Part shown: positions 52,494-61,666 of the stretch, in pieces
Numbering within the stretch: the first letter of the stretch is position 1
Layout: each line of letters starts with the position of its first letter
Source of the DNA: an uncultured Isoptericola sp.
Lineage (GTDB): Bacteria; Actinomycetota; Actinomycetes; Actinomycetales; Cellulomonadaceae
Assembly: GCA_947497265.1 (NCBI GenBank)
Contig: CANMFP010000005.1
Location: 124,001 to 188,000, forward strand
Direction of reading: 5' to 3'
DNA length: 64,000 nucleotides
Notes under the pieces: model-generated
Databases searched by the model: none
What the model saw: the letters and a program-made list of their open reading frames with translations, nothing else
What the model was told of the DNA's origin: nothing
Program-made: the position numbers and the translations under genes

Positions 52494-55400
52494 TCAGTTC
52501 TGCCGCTCCACCAGCACGGCGACCGTCCGTGCCGGCACGGTGACCGTGCCGGAGGGCGCGTCCCAGCCGGTCTCCCGGACGACGTCGTCACCACCGTCGC
52601 GCTGGACCGGCGACAGCGCGTAGTCGCGCCCGGCGAGCTCGTCGAGCGTCACCGTCGCGGGCTCCGGCGAGGCGTTGAGCACGGTCAGCACCCCGTCCAG
52701 CGCCGGGTCGACGTCGACGCCGCCCGCCGTGTCGTCGATCGACATCGCGATCACTCCCGGGGCGGCGTCCGGACCGGAAGCCGGGAACGACACCTTGTCC
52801 TCGATCAGGTCCGCGGTACCGAGGCGGAACAGGTCCGTGGACCCGCGCAGCTCGAGCAGCTCGCGGGCGCGCTCGGACGCCCCGGCGATGTCCTCCGGCG
52901 CGGGCTTGAGCGCCGGGTCCGCGAGCAGCGGAGCCATGAGCGGCCACTTCTCCGCGTTGTCCGCGGCCATCGGCAGACCCCGGGCGAACCCGTTGTCCTG
53001 GCCCGACCAGTCGATCGCGTTGAACCAGTCCCCCGAGTCGTAGGAGTTGCGGTCCAGCGACTTCGAGCGCAGCAGATCCGTGCCCGCGTGCCAGAACGAG
53101 GGTGTCTGGGACAGCGCGGCCGTGGCGAGGGACACGGTGTTCATGCGCACCCGATCGTCCATCGAGGTCGCTTGCGGCAGCTTGAGCGTCAGCAGGTCGA
53201 AGAGGGTCTCGTTGTCGTGCGCGTCCACGTAGGTCACCACCTCCTCCGGGGAGTCGGCGTATCCGGCCGGTGAGCCGCGGTAGTCGAGGTCCGCGCCCCG
53301 GGTGGTCTCGCCGTCGGACGTCCGGAACGTGAAGTCGCGCAGGTTCCCGGCGAGGCCGAGCCGCACGAGGTCGGTCTGGTGGCCGAGGTCGTCGCGCTCG
53401 TCGTCACCGCCGTCGTTGACCGTGCCCGGCTCCCCCGTGCGCGCCTCCCGGCCGTTCGGGTCGGTGAACAGCCCGGTGCCGAACCCCTGGGTGAACGTCG
53501 ATGCCCCGTCCACGGGTGAGCCGCCGTGCACGGCGTCGCGCAGCCGGTCGCTGAACGTGCCGATGCCCGTTCCACCGAGGTTGCCCTGCGTGGCCTGCTC
53601 GAACAGCGCCCCGTCGGCGACCTCGCCGAAGTTCCAGCCCTCGCCGTAGAGGTACACCGCCGACCCGTCGACGCCGTCCTCGGCGGGCGTCAGCTCGTCC
53701 AGCGCCTCCCGCACGGCGAGCATGTTCTCGCGCGAGTGGTGGCCCATGAGGTCGAACCGGAACCCGTCGACCTTGTAGTCGCGGGCCCAGGTGACCACGG
53801 AGTCCACCATCAGCTTCTGGGCCATCGCGTGCTCCGTGGCGACGTTCTGGCAGCACGTGCTGGTCTCGACCGCGCCCGTCGTCGGGTCGAGCCGGTGGTA
53901 GTAGCCGGGCACCACGCGGTCCAGCACGCTCTTCGCGTCCTGACCGCTGGCCGCCGTGTGGTTGAACACCTGGTCCAGGACCACCTGGAGCCCGGACGCG
54001 TGCAGCGAACCCACCATCGTGCGGAACTCGGCGACCCGTGCGCCGCCGTCGGCGTCCACGGCGTACGAGCCCTCCGGGGTCGTGAAGTGGTAGGGGTCGT
54101 ACCCCCAGTTGAAGGCGTCGCTGCCCTGGACCTCGGCCACCGCGGCCTGCTGCTCGTCGGAGTCCGGCGCGAACGCGGACAGGTCTCCGGTCGCCTTCTG
54201 GTCCGCCCGGTCCTCGGGGATCGTGGCGATGTCGAACGTGGGCAGCAGGTGCACCGTGGTCATCCCGGCGTCCGCCAGCTCGCGCAGGTGCGCCATGCCG
54301 TCCGAGTCCCCCTCGGCGAACGCCAGGTAGGTGCCCCGGACGTCCTCGGGGACGGTGTCGTCCGCGATCGAGAAGTCCCGCACGTGCAGCTCGTAGATCG
54401 TCTGGTCCACGGGCCGCTCGACGACGGGCTGGTCGGTGGTGCGCCAGACCTTCGGCTGCCAGCGCTTGTCCTCGAGGCCCACCACGACGGAGTGCGTCGA
54501 GTCGCGGGTGAGCGCCACCGCGTACGGGTCGGTCACCACGTTGGTCTCCACCTGACCGGTCCCGGGGACGTAGACGGTCACCGCGTACCGGTAGCGGGCG
54601 CCGACCCACGGGTACTTCTTGTCCTCCCGCTTGCCGTCCAGGGTCCACGACCCGTCCGGCCTGCGCTCCGTCTCGAACCGGTCGGGCTCGGCGTCCGGCT
54701 CGCGACCCTCCGGCCAGACGAGGAGGTCGACGTCCTGGGCCGTCGGCGCCCACACCGCGAACGACGCCCACTTGCGGTTCGGGTGCACGACGGCGCCGAA
54801 CGTACGATCCTCGGCGGCCTCGGCGTACAAGTCGTCCAGCACACCGGGGAGCTGGACGCCGGTCGCGGCCGTGAGCACGTCTCCGTCGGAGCGGGTCACG
54901 AGCAGCTGGCCGGTCAGCAGCGCCTCGATCGACTCGCGGCCCAGGGGATCACCGTCCGACGTCGGCACGAGCGTCGCGTGGCCCGCCAGCGCCGGGAAGT
55001 CCGCGGCGACGTCGTCCGGCACGGCACCGCCGGGGTCGAGCGGGTAGGACGCCGCGCCGTCGGGCAGGTCGCCGTCCGGGCCGGTGACTCCGCCGTCCGC
55101 GACCTGGAGGCCGCCGGCAGGCGAGGCCCAGAGGGTCCACTCCTCGCCCGCGCCCAGGTCGCCGGGGGCGAGGAGCAGCGACTCACGCACCCAGTGCGCG
55201 GCCTGCTGACCGGTCCCGGCGAGCGGCGGGTCATCCACGCCGATCGTCAGCTCGTGGGTCGCGAGGTCGTAGGAGAACTCGACCGTCTCGCCGTCACCGA
55301 CGCTGAACGAGTAGTTCGCCCCGTCGGGCTCTCCCCCGATGCCGTAGTTCTCCGCCCAGCTCAGGCCGTGGGCCACCTTCGCCTCGTAGGCACCACCGGC

Positions 55401-58292
55401 GAGCTCGTCGGTGGACCAGGTGTGCACGCCGTCGCCGTCCGGGTCCTTGAGCCAGGTGGCGAGGCAGGCCGGGTCCCAGGCGTCCGGGCAGACCTGGTCC
55501 TGGTAGGAGCCGGGCAGCGTGACGATCGGGCCTTGCGCGGTCGAGGAGAAGTCCTTGCCGACCGGGTCCCAGTAGAAGGTGACCTCGCCGCCGTCATGCG
55601 TGTACATCGCGTTGCCGCCGTCATGTACGCCACCGGTGCCGTAGTTGACGTCCCAGGAGCCGTTGAGGGCCACCTTGTACTCGTACTCACCGGCCGGCAG
55701 GTCGAACGTGCCCTCCCAGACGCCGTCGGCACGCTCGGTGAGGCGGGCGCCCTCGCAGTCGGGCGTCCAGTCGCCGGCGCAGCCCATCTCGCTGTTGTGG
55801 CTGCCCGGCACCGTGACCATGTCCACCTCGGGCTCCGGCTCGGCGTCGCCGACGACTCCGGAGACGTCCACGCCCACGGAGGCGAACGTGGAGGCGGCGG
55901 CGCGGTCGCCGTCGGCGTCGACAGTCACCGCGCGGTACTCGACCAGCGTGCCTTCGGGCACCTCCGCGACGTCGTGGAAGACCCGCGGTGTGGTGTCCTC
56001 GGCCGTGCCGAGCGGCTGCCAGGCGTCCGTGCCGACCTCGCGCCAGGCGAAGCCGGTCTCGGCCCAGGCGTCGTCGATCTCCGCCGCGACCGGCGCGGTG
56101 CCGCTCACCGCGGCCCCAGGAGCAGGCAGGTCCACGGCGATGCTGCCGTCCGTCTCGGCGCCCACGGTCCGGTCGGCCCGCAGGACGACGGCGGAGGTCG
56201 CCGGGACGCTCAACGTCACGGTGCCTTCGGCGTCGGCCGTCACGGCTTCACCGTCGCCGTGGAGCATCTCGTAGCCCGCGCCCGGGGTCAGCGTCGTGAA
56301 GGTGGCGTCGCGCTCCTCGGACGCGTTGTTGAGCGCGACGAGGTGCTCGACCTTCTCCTCGCGGTCGACGCGGCTGAACGCATAGATCCCCGCGCCGTCC
56401 GACACGTGCCGCTCGATCTGCGCGCCCTGCGACAACGCGGGGTGCGCGTCCCGCAGCGCCGCCAGGTCCGCGATGTGCGCGTACAGCGGAGCGTCGGTGT
56501 CGTAGCGGTCCTGGCTGCCGGCGGTCTCACCCGTCACCAGCGGCTGGTCCGCGTACTCCTCGACCTGCGTGGCGAACAGCGTCTGGCGGGCGTCCTTGTC
56601 CCCGCCGCTGCCGGCGAAGCCCTGCTCGTCGCCGTAGTAGACGACCGGCTGGCCGCGGGTGAGGTACATCAGCTCGTGGGCGAGCTGGTCACGGGCGAGC
56701 GGGTCGTCGGTGCTCGCCAGCATGAACCCGACGCGTCCCATGTCGTGGTTGCCGAGAAACGTCGGCAGCGCGGCCGCGGACGTGTCCGGCGTCGTGTACC
56801 GGTCGTCGCTCGCGAACAGGCTCGCCAGGCCTCGTGCGCTGTTGCCGCTCGCGTAGCTGGTGGCGGACGCCTGGAAGGCGAAGTCGAGCACCGAGCTCAT
56901 GTCGGTGTCCCGGACGTAGGGGGAGGTCTTGGCCGCGTCGGCGTCGTACACCTCGCCGAACATGAAGAACTCGTCGTTGCCCTGCGCGTGGGCGTAGTCC
57001 ATGACCTCGGCGGACCAGGTCTCCCAGAACTCCGGGTTCACGTGCTTGACCGTGTCGATGCGGAAGCCGTCGATGCCCAGGTCGATCCAGTCCTGATACA
57101 CCTCGACGAACCCGTCGACCACCGTCGGGTGCTCGGTCATGAGGTCGTCGAGACCGTCGAAGTCGCCGTGCGTGACGGACTCGCCGGTCCAGGTCGAGTT
57201 GCCGCGGTTGTGGTACAGCGTCGGGTCGTTGAGCCAGGCCGGGACCTTGACGTCCGCGTCCTGCGGCGCCACCACGGGCGTGTACGGGAACGACGTCGCG
57301 GCGTCGAGCCCGGGGAAGTCGCCGGTGCCCGCGAAGTCCGCGGGGTCGAACGCCTCGCCCGACGCGTCGAGATACGGCGCGTCCGCCTGCTCCACGTAGG
57401 AGTACTCGCCCTCCGCGTAGTCGACGACGTCGGCCGTGTGGTTGGTGATGATGTCGAAGTACACCTTGATCCCGCGCTCGTGGGCGTCGGCGATGAGTGC
57501 CTCGAGCTCGGCGTTCGTCCCCAGGTGCGGGTCGATCTGCGTGAAGTCCGTGATCCAGTACCCGTGGTAACCGGCGCTCGCGTCGTCGCCGGTGCCCTGC
57601 ACGGGCCGGTTGAGGAACGACGGCGTGAGCCAGATCGCCGTCGTGCCCAGACCTTCGACGTAGTCGAGGTGTTCCCGCAGGCCGGCGATGTCGCCGCCGG
57701 AGTAGAAGCCCTTGTCCGTCGGGTCGAACCCGTGGTCGAGCGCGTCGCCGTCGATGCCGCCCGTGTCGTTCGACGGGTCGCCGTTGGCGAACCGGTCGGT
57801 CATGACGAAGTAGAACCGCTCGTCCGACCCGGCCTGCCGCACGGGCGGGACGACGAGCTCGGCGTCCGCGGCGTCGTCGTACTCCCCTGCCAGGTCGAGC
57901 GGGGTGAGCGCGGTGCGGTGGGTCGTGTCGTCGTAGGTGACCCGGACGCGGGTGTCGCCGCCGAGGACGAGCGGGGTGTCGGCGTCGGTGCCCTCGCGCC
58001 CGTAGGCCTCGTCCCACGCGCCGTCGAGCGCGACCTTGTACGCGTAGGTGCCGGCGGGCAGGTCGTACTCGGCGGAGTACGTGCCGTCGCCGGCGGGTTC
58101 CAGGGTGGTCGCGGTGCATGTCGGGTCCCAGTCCTGCGGGCAACCCAGCGCGGTCTGCAGGTCACCGACGAGGGTCGCGGTGCGCTCCTCGTCGGCGGCT
58201 GCCGTGGTCGCCACGGCGACTCCGGCGGCGGTGGTGGCGATCAGGGCGGTGGCGGCGAGCGCCGCGACACCGCGGCGCAGGGGTGGGCGCAT
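52494..58292 (-). CDS. Secreted double-GH13 amylopullulanase
   Basis: The 1,932-residue protein joins two glycosidases. After a signal peptide (about 1-33) come an X25-type starch-module (about 38-130), an alpha-amylase-type GH13 domain with Asp413 (GFRIDTVKH), Glu447 (MFGEVYD) and Asp517 (LGNHDMGR), two more X25 modules (about 815-1010), and a pullulanase half. That half has a CBM48-like domain and a second GH13 with Asp1514 (GFRFDLMGHH), Glu1551 (YGEGWNF) and Asp1693 (YVDAHDNE), then a C-terminal beta domain. It should cut both alpha-1,4 and alpha-1,6 bonds of starch or pullulan outside the cell. AAGGAGTCCCCC precedes the ATG. The same fused layout is known from other actinobacteria. Confidence 0.92.
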   Translation of the reverse strand: MRPPLRRGVAALAATALIATTAAGVAVATTAAADEERTATLVGDLQTALGCPQDWDPTCTATTLEPAGDGTYSAEYDLPAGTYAYKVALDGAWDEAYGREGTDADTPLVLGGDTRVRVTYDDTTHRTALTPLDLAGEYDDAADAELVVPPVRQAGSDERFYFVMTDRFANGDPSNDTGGIDGDALDHGFDPTDKGFYSGGDIAGLREHLDYVEGLGTTAIWLTPSFLNRPVQGTGDDASAGYHGYWITDFTQIDPHLGTNAELEALIADAHERGIKVYFDIITNHTADVVDYAEGEYSYVEQADAPYLDASGEAFDPADFAGTGDFPGLDAATSFPYTPVVAPQDADVKVPAWLNDPTLYHNRGNSTWTGESVTHGDFDGLDDLMTEHPTVVDGFVEVYQDWIDLGIDGFRIDTVKHVNPEFWETWSAEVMDYAHAQGNDEFFMFGEVYDADAAKTSPYVRDTDMSSVLDFAFQASATSYASGNSARGLASLFASDDRYTTPDTSAAALPTFLGNHDMGRVGFMLASTDDPLARDQLAHELMYLTRGQPVVYYGDEQGFAGSGGDKDARQTLFATQVEEYADQPLVTGETAGSQDRYDTDAPLYAHIADLAALRDAHPALSQGAQIERHVSDGAGIYAFSRVDREEKVEHLVALNNASEERDATFTTLTPGAGYEMLHGDGEAVTADAEGTVTLSVPATSAVVLRADRTVGAETDGSIAVDLPAPGAAVSGTAPVAAEIDDAWAETGFAWREVGTDAWQPLGTAEDTTPRVFHDVAEVPEGTLVEYRAVTVDADGDRAAASTFASVGVDVSGVVGDAEPEPEVDMVTVPGSHNSEMGCAGDWTPDCEGARLTERADGVWEGTFDLPAGEYEYKVALNGSWDVNYGTGGVHDGGNAMYTHDGGEVTFYWDPVGKDFSSTAQGPIVTLPGSYQDQVCPDAWDPACLATWLKDPDGDGVHTWSTDELAGGAYEAKVAHGLSWAENYGIGGEPDGANYSFSVGDGETVEFSYDLATHELTIGVDDPPLAGTGQQAAHWVRESLLLAPGDLGAGEEWTLWASPAGGLQVADGGVTGPDGDLPDGAASYPLDPGGAVPDDVAADFPALAGHATLVPTSDGDPLGRESIEALLTGQLLVTRSDGDVLTAATGVQLPGVLDDLYAEAAEDRTFGAVVHPNRKWASFAVWAPTAQDVDLLVWPEGREPDAEPDRFETERRPDGSWTLDGKREDKKYPWVGARYRYAVTVYVPGTGQVETNVVTDPYAVALTRDSTHSVVVGLEDKRWQPKVWRTTDQPVVERPVDQTIYELHVRDFSIADDTVPEDVRGTYLAFAEGDSDGMAHLRELADAGMTTVHLLPTFDIATIPEDRADQKATGDLSAFAPDSDEQQAAVAEVQGSDAFNWGYDPYHFTTPEGSYAVDADGGARVAEFRTMVGSLHASGLQVVLDQVFNHTAASGQDAKSVLDRVVPGYYHRLDPTTGAVETSTCCQNVATEHAMAQKLMVDSVVTWARDYKVDGFRFDLMGHHSRENMLAVREALDELTPAEDGVDGSAVYLYGEGWNFGEVADGALFEQATQGNLGGTGIGTFSDRLRDAVHGGSPVDGASTFTQGFGTGLFTDPNGREARTGEPGTVNDGGDDERDDLGHQTDLVRLGLAGNLRDFTFRTSDGETTRGADLDYRGSPAGYADSPEEVVTYVDAHDNETLFDLLTLKLPQATSMDDRVRMNTVSLATAALSQTPSFWHAGTDLLRSKSLDRNSYDSGDWFNAIDWSGQDNGFARGLPMAADNAEKWPLMAPLLADPALKPAPEDIAGASERARELLELRGSTDLFRLGTADLIEDKVSFPASGPDAAPGVIAMSIDDTAGGVDVDPALDGVLTVLNASPEPATVTLDELAGRDYALSPVQRDGGDDVVRETGWDAPSGTVTVPARTVAVLVERQN

Positions 58293-58330
58293 GGGGGACT
58301 CCTTCGTCGACTGGCCGCCACGACTGTAAC

Positions 58331-58352
58331 CTTGCAGAATTCTTGCAGCAAG
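58331..58352. promoter_or_regulatory. CTTGCAG direct repeat, MalR-like site
   Basis: CTTGCAG occurs at 58331 and again at 58342, the second continuing into the palindrome CTTGCAGCAAG. Repeated CTTGCAG motifs mark maltose-repressor control of amylase genes in Streptomyces. The site is 39 bases ahead of the amylopullulanase ATG. Confidence 0.5.
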
Positions 58353-58484
58353 CCCATCGCAACAGGTCCCGCCGGTGGCACCGCTCCTCGGCGCCCCGCC
58401 TGCGGTGGCCCGCTCACGTTCCAGTTGCCATCATGAGCAGGGCACGCACTGCGGCGGGGCAGGCGCGGACCGAGGAGTGTGACG

Positions 58485-61019
58485 GTGAGCTTCGTTCATC
58501 AGGAAGCCCTCGACGCGTCGTTGCGCTGGCTGCGTGCCGGCCAGGACGTGCACGTCATCGGAGACGTCGGTTCCGGCCGGACCAGGGTCCTGCGGGCGGT
58601 CGCCGAGAGCCTGCGCACGTCCGGCGCCGCCGTCGCCGAGCTGTCCGGCACCGCGGGCGAGGACTCCGTCCCCCTCGGCGGCTTCCTCACCCATCCGACG
58701 CTGCGCCCCCGAGGCTCCGTCGCGCGTTGGAGCGTCCCGGAGGCGACATCCTCGCTGGCCGAGGCGATCGCCGGCCGCCGGGCCGTCGTCGTGGTCGACG
58801 ACGTGCACCTGCTCGACCGGCCGTCGCTCACCGTCATCGACGCCGTCGCCCGGCGCGCGCCCGGACCGGTGCGCGTCGTCACGACGGTACCGGCCGGAGT
58901 CCCCACCGAGGGTCCGTGGTCGGCCCTGGCCCGCCCTGCCGCTGCCGTCCCCGTCGCCCCGCTCGACGTGAACGGGGTCGCGACGCTGCTCGCCGCTCGT
59001 CTCGGCGGCCAGGTGGACGGTGGGCTCGCGGCCGCCGTCGCGGGGAGGTCCGGGGGGAACCCACGGGCCGCCGTCACCCTGGCGCAGGCAGCCGCCGGAG
59101 CAGGCAGCATCAGGCAGGCGGACGGCCGGTGGACACAGACGGGGAGCCTCGAGTCCGTCCCGACGCAGTCGGTGCTGCACGGCCTGCTGGGCGGCATGCC
59201 GGCCGAGCTCCGCGCAGGCCTCGAGACCCTGGCGTGGTTCGGGCTCCTGGACGTCGACCACGCGCGCACCCTCCTCGGCACGGAACGGCTCGCCGCTCTC
59301 GACGCCGCCGGCCGCATCGCCATCGACGAACGACCCGAGGCACGCCTGGTCGCGGTCAACCCGCCGGTGCTCGGCCAGGCGCTCCGGGCACACCTGTCCG
59401 GGACCCGGCGCGCACTCCTGCGCGACCGCGCCGAGGAGCTGCTCGGGCCGGCCGGCAGCGCCGGCGACAGCATCCTCGCCGGTGCGCCCCGGCCGTCCGC
59501 CACCGGCACGCCCGCGGCCGACGGTCGCCCCGTGCACCAGGTGACCATCCTCACCGAGTCCGTCCGCACCCGGGCCGCCCTGTGGTCCGACACGTGGGCG
59601 ACGCGGCACGACGTCGCGAGCGCCCTGCCGCTGCTGCGCCTGCACCTGGTCGACGGGATGGCGCCGGTGGACGTCGACGAGGTGTTCACGGGCACCTCGC
59701 TCGCACCGACCGACGACCCCGAGGAGGTGGCGGCGTACCTGGTGCTGCGTGGACAGTGGGTCGCCCAGTCCGGAGGCACGATCCGGTCCGGTCTGCTCGA
59801 CGACCCGGGGCCCTCGGGCCGACTGGTGCTCGACGGCGCCGGCGAGACGTTCTTGCGCTACCTGGACCAGCTGCACGGCACGTCGGACCGAGCGCCCGAC
59901 GCGGGGACGATCGACGTCGAGCAGGACGTGCCGCGCAGCATGCGCGGCTACGTCACGATCCATCAGGCGCGCGCCGCCGTCGAGGCCGGTGCCCCGGACC
60001 GCGCGCTCGACCTGCTCGGGAGCTGGCAGGACAGCGGGTTCCAACGACCCTTCACGCACCGGCTCGACTCGCTGCGCGGCGACGCGCTGCTCATGGTGGG
60101 GCAGGTCGACGACGCCGTGGCATGGGCACGCCGCCGCCGGAGCGCCGCCTACGACGAGCTCAGCCCGTTCGGTGTCCGGCTCGCCGCGCGAGGGCTCGCG
60201 AGCGCGCTCTTCGTGCAGGGTGATCACGACCGGGCGCTGCGCGCGCTCAGCGTGGTGCTGCGGCTCGACCGGTGCGGACCGGTGCAGAGCCCGTTCGACG
60301 AGCGCATCTTCGGACTCGCCGCGGTGCTGCACGCCCGCGCCGGCCACCACGAGATGGCCCGCACCCTGCTCGACGAGCTGGAGCGGACCCCCCGCCCGTA
60401 CGTGCCCGTGCTGGACTTCGTGCGGCCGTGGGCACGGATGGAGGTGGAGCATGCGGTGTCCGGGGGTGCTCCCGACGGTGAACCCCTGTGGTCGGCGGGC
60501 GAGCGCCTGTGGTCGCAGGGCAGGCTGGCGTCCGCGATGTTCTCCTGGGCGTTGACGCCGCAGCGGTTGACCGGCGCGCGCCTCACGCGTCTGGAGGAGG
60601 GGTTCGCCGCCGTGCACATCCCCCTGCTGGCACCGGCCGTGCGGCTGCACCGGCGCCTCACGCACGGCACCAGCAGCAGGGTCCTCGAGTCGATCCGCTC
60701 GATGGACCCCCGCGACCCCATGACCTACGTGGCGGCGAAGGTCGCCAGCGCTCTCGCCGTCCAGGAAGGTCGGCACACCCTCACGGCGGACGAGCTCGCC
60801 GAGGCCACCGGGACGCAGGCGCCGATCCGGACCGCTGCCGCCGGGCCGGAGGCTGGCCTCACCGCCCGGGAGACCGAGATCACCGCGCTCGTCCGCGAAG
60901 GCCTCACCAACCGCGAGATCGCGAGCCGGCTGTTCCTGTCCGTGCGGACGGTGGAGAGCCACCTGTACCGGGCGATGCAGAAGCTGGGCGCCTCGGACCG
61001 GCGCGAGCTCGCCACGTGA
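58485..61019 (+). CDS. LAL-type LuxR regulator with altered Walker A
   Basis: The 844-residue protein has an N-terminal ATPase-like domain, a long helical-repeat middle (about 370-760, TPR-like) and a C-terminal LuxR HTH (LTARETEITALVREGLTNRE then IASRLFLSVRTVESHLYRAM). The P-loop reads GDVGSGRT, with Arg32 where Lys is expected; Walker B is VVVVDDVHLLD. The GTG at 58485 lies seven bases after GAGGAG. It diverges from the amylopullulanase gene, so by analogy with MalT-like LAL proteins it may activate starch genes, but it could equally control the exported-protein cluster downstream. Confidence 0.85.
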   Translation: MSFVHQEALDASLRWLRAGQDVHVIGDVGSGRTRVLRAVAESLRTSGAAVAELSGTAGEDSVPLGGFLTHPTLRPRGSVARWSVPEATSSLAEAIAGRRAVVVVDDVHLLDRPSLTVIDAVARRAPGPVRVVTTVPAGVPTEGPWSALARPAAAVPVAPLDVNGVATLLAARLGGQVDGGLAAAVAGRSGGNPRAAVTLAQAAAGAGSIRQADGRWTQTGSLESVPTQSVLHGLLGGMPAELRAGLETLAWFGLLDVDHARTLLGTERLAALDAAGRIAIDERPEARLVAVNPPVLGQALRAHLSGTRRALLRDRAEELLGPAGSAGDSILAGAPRPSATGTPAADGRPVHQVTILTESVRTRAALWSDTWATRHDVASALPLLRLHLVDGMAPVDVDEVFTGTSLAPTDDPEEVAAYLVLRGQWVAQSGGTIRSGLLDDPGPSGRLVLDGAGETFLRYLDQLHGTSDRAPDAGTIDVEQDVPRSMRGYVTIHQARAAVEAGAPDRALDLLGSWQDSGFQRPFTHRLDSLRGDALLMVGQVDDAVAWARRRRSAAYDELSPFGVRLAARGLASALFVQGDHDRALRALSVVLRLDRCGPVQSPFDERIFGLAAVLHARAGHHEMARTLLDELERTPRPYVPVLDFVRPWARMEVEHAVSGGAPDGEPLWSAGERLWSQGRLASAMFSWALTPQRLTGARLTRLEEGFAAVHIPLLAPAVRLHRRLTHGTSSRVLESIRSMDPRDPMTYVAAKVASALAVQEGRHTLTADELAEATGTQAPIRTAAAGPEAGLTARETEITALVREGLTNREIASRLFLSVRTVESHLYRAMQKLGASDRRELAT

Positions 61020-61028
61020 ACAGCCTGG

Positions 61029-61661
61029 TCAGGGCACCGGCGCACGGCTGCGGCGTCGGCCGCGCCAGGCGCGCGTCCACAGGACCGCCGCCCAGACGAA
61101 CAACGCTCCCGCGACGACGAACACCGCGAGCGTCCGCTGCTCGCCGTTGACGACCGAGTTCACCTGCCCCAGCCACGGGACGGCGTACCAGACCCGGCCG
61201 CGCACCTGGAGGTCCCGCACCGGCGCATCGGGCGTCGCGTTCGCGTCGCCCTGGAGGGTGAACGACCGCGTGCCGTCCTGGTGGTGGTCGATCGAGGTCA
61301 CCCGGTGCGTGATCGCGGTCGGATCGCCCGGGTTCGGCAGGTAGGTGACGATGTCGCCGAGACGGATGTGGTCGGTGTCGACGGGGCGCACGACGGCGAG
61401 CGACCCCGCCGGCAGGTTCGGTTCCATCGAGCCGGAGAGGATCGTCAGCGGGACGCCGCCCACCATCTTGGGCACGACGATGACCACCGCGGCGAGCAGG
61501 ACCGTCAGGCCGAGCAGCCCGTAGGTGAAGCCGGCCCACAGGCCGGACAGCACCGCGCCACGGACGCGCGCGGCGTCCGCGGACGGACCGTCGGGCGCGA
61601 CCGCGGTGTCTTGGGCGTCGATGGTGGCCGCCACGTCTCGACCACGCAGGTCTCCCCGCAT
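61029..61661 (-). CDS. sipW: Signal peptidase I, SipW/archaeal type
   Basis: The 210-residue membrane peptidase has an N-terminal and a C-terminal helix. The catalytic Ser is in LTILSGSMEPNLPAGSL; DIVTYLP, AITHRVTSI (His in place of the usual Lys, as in the ER/SipW type) and LQGDANATPD follow. SipW-type enzymes process a small set of dedicated substrates. It lies five bases after the BspA-like gene, which has a matching atypical signal, and is therefore likely its processing enzyme. The ATG at 61661 has GAGGTG in front. Convergent with the LAL gene. Confidence 0.9.
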   Translation of the reverse strand: MRGDLRGRDVAATIDAQDTAVAPDGPSADAARVRGAVLSGLWAGFTYGLLGLTVLLAAVVIVVPKMVGGVPLTILSGSMEPNLPAGSLAVVRPVDTDHIRLGDIVTYLPNPGDPTAITHRVTSIDHHQDGTRSFTLQGDANATPDAPVRDLQVRGRVWYAVPWLGQVNSVVNGEQRTLAVFVVAGALFVWAAVLWTRAWRGRRRSRAPVP

Positions 61662-61666
61662 GCACC

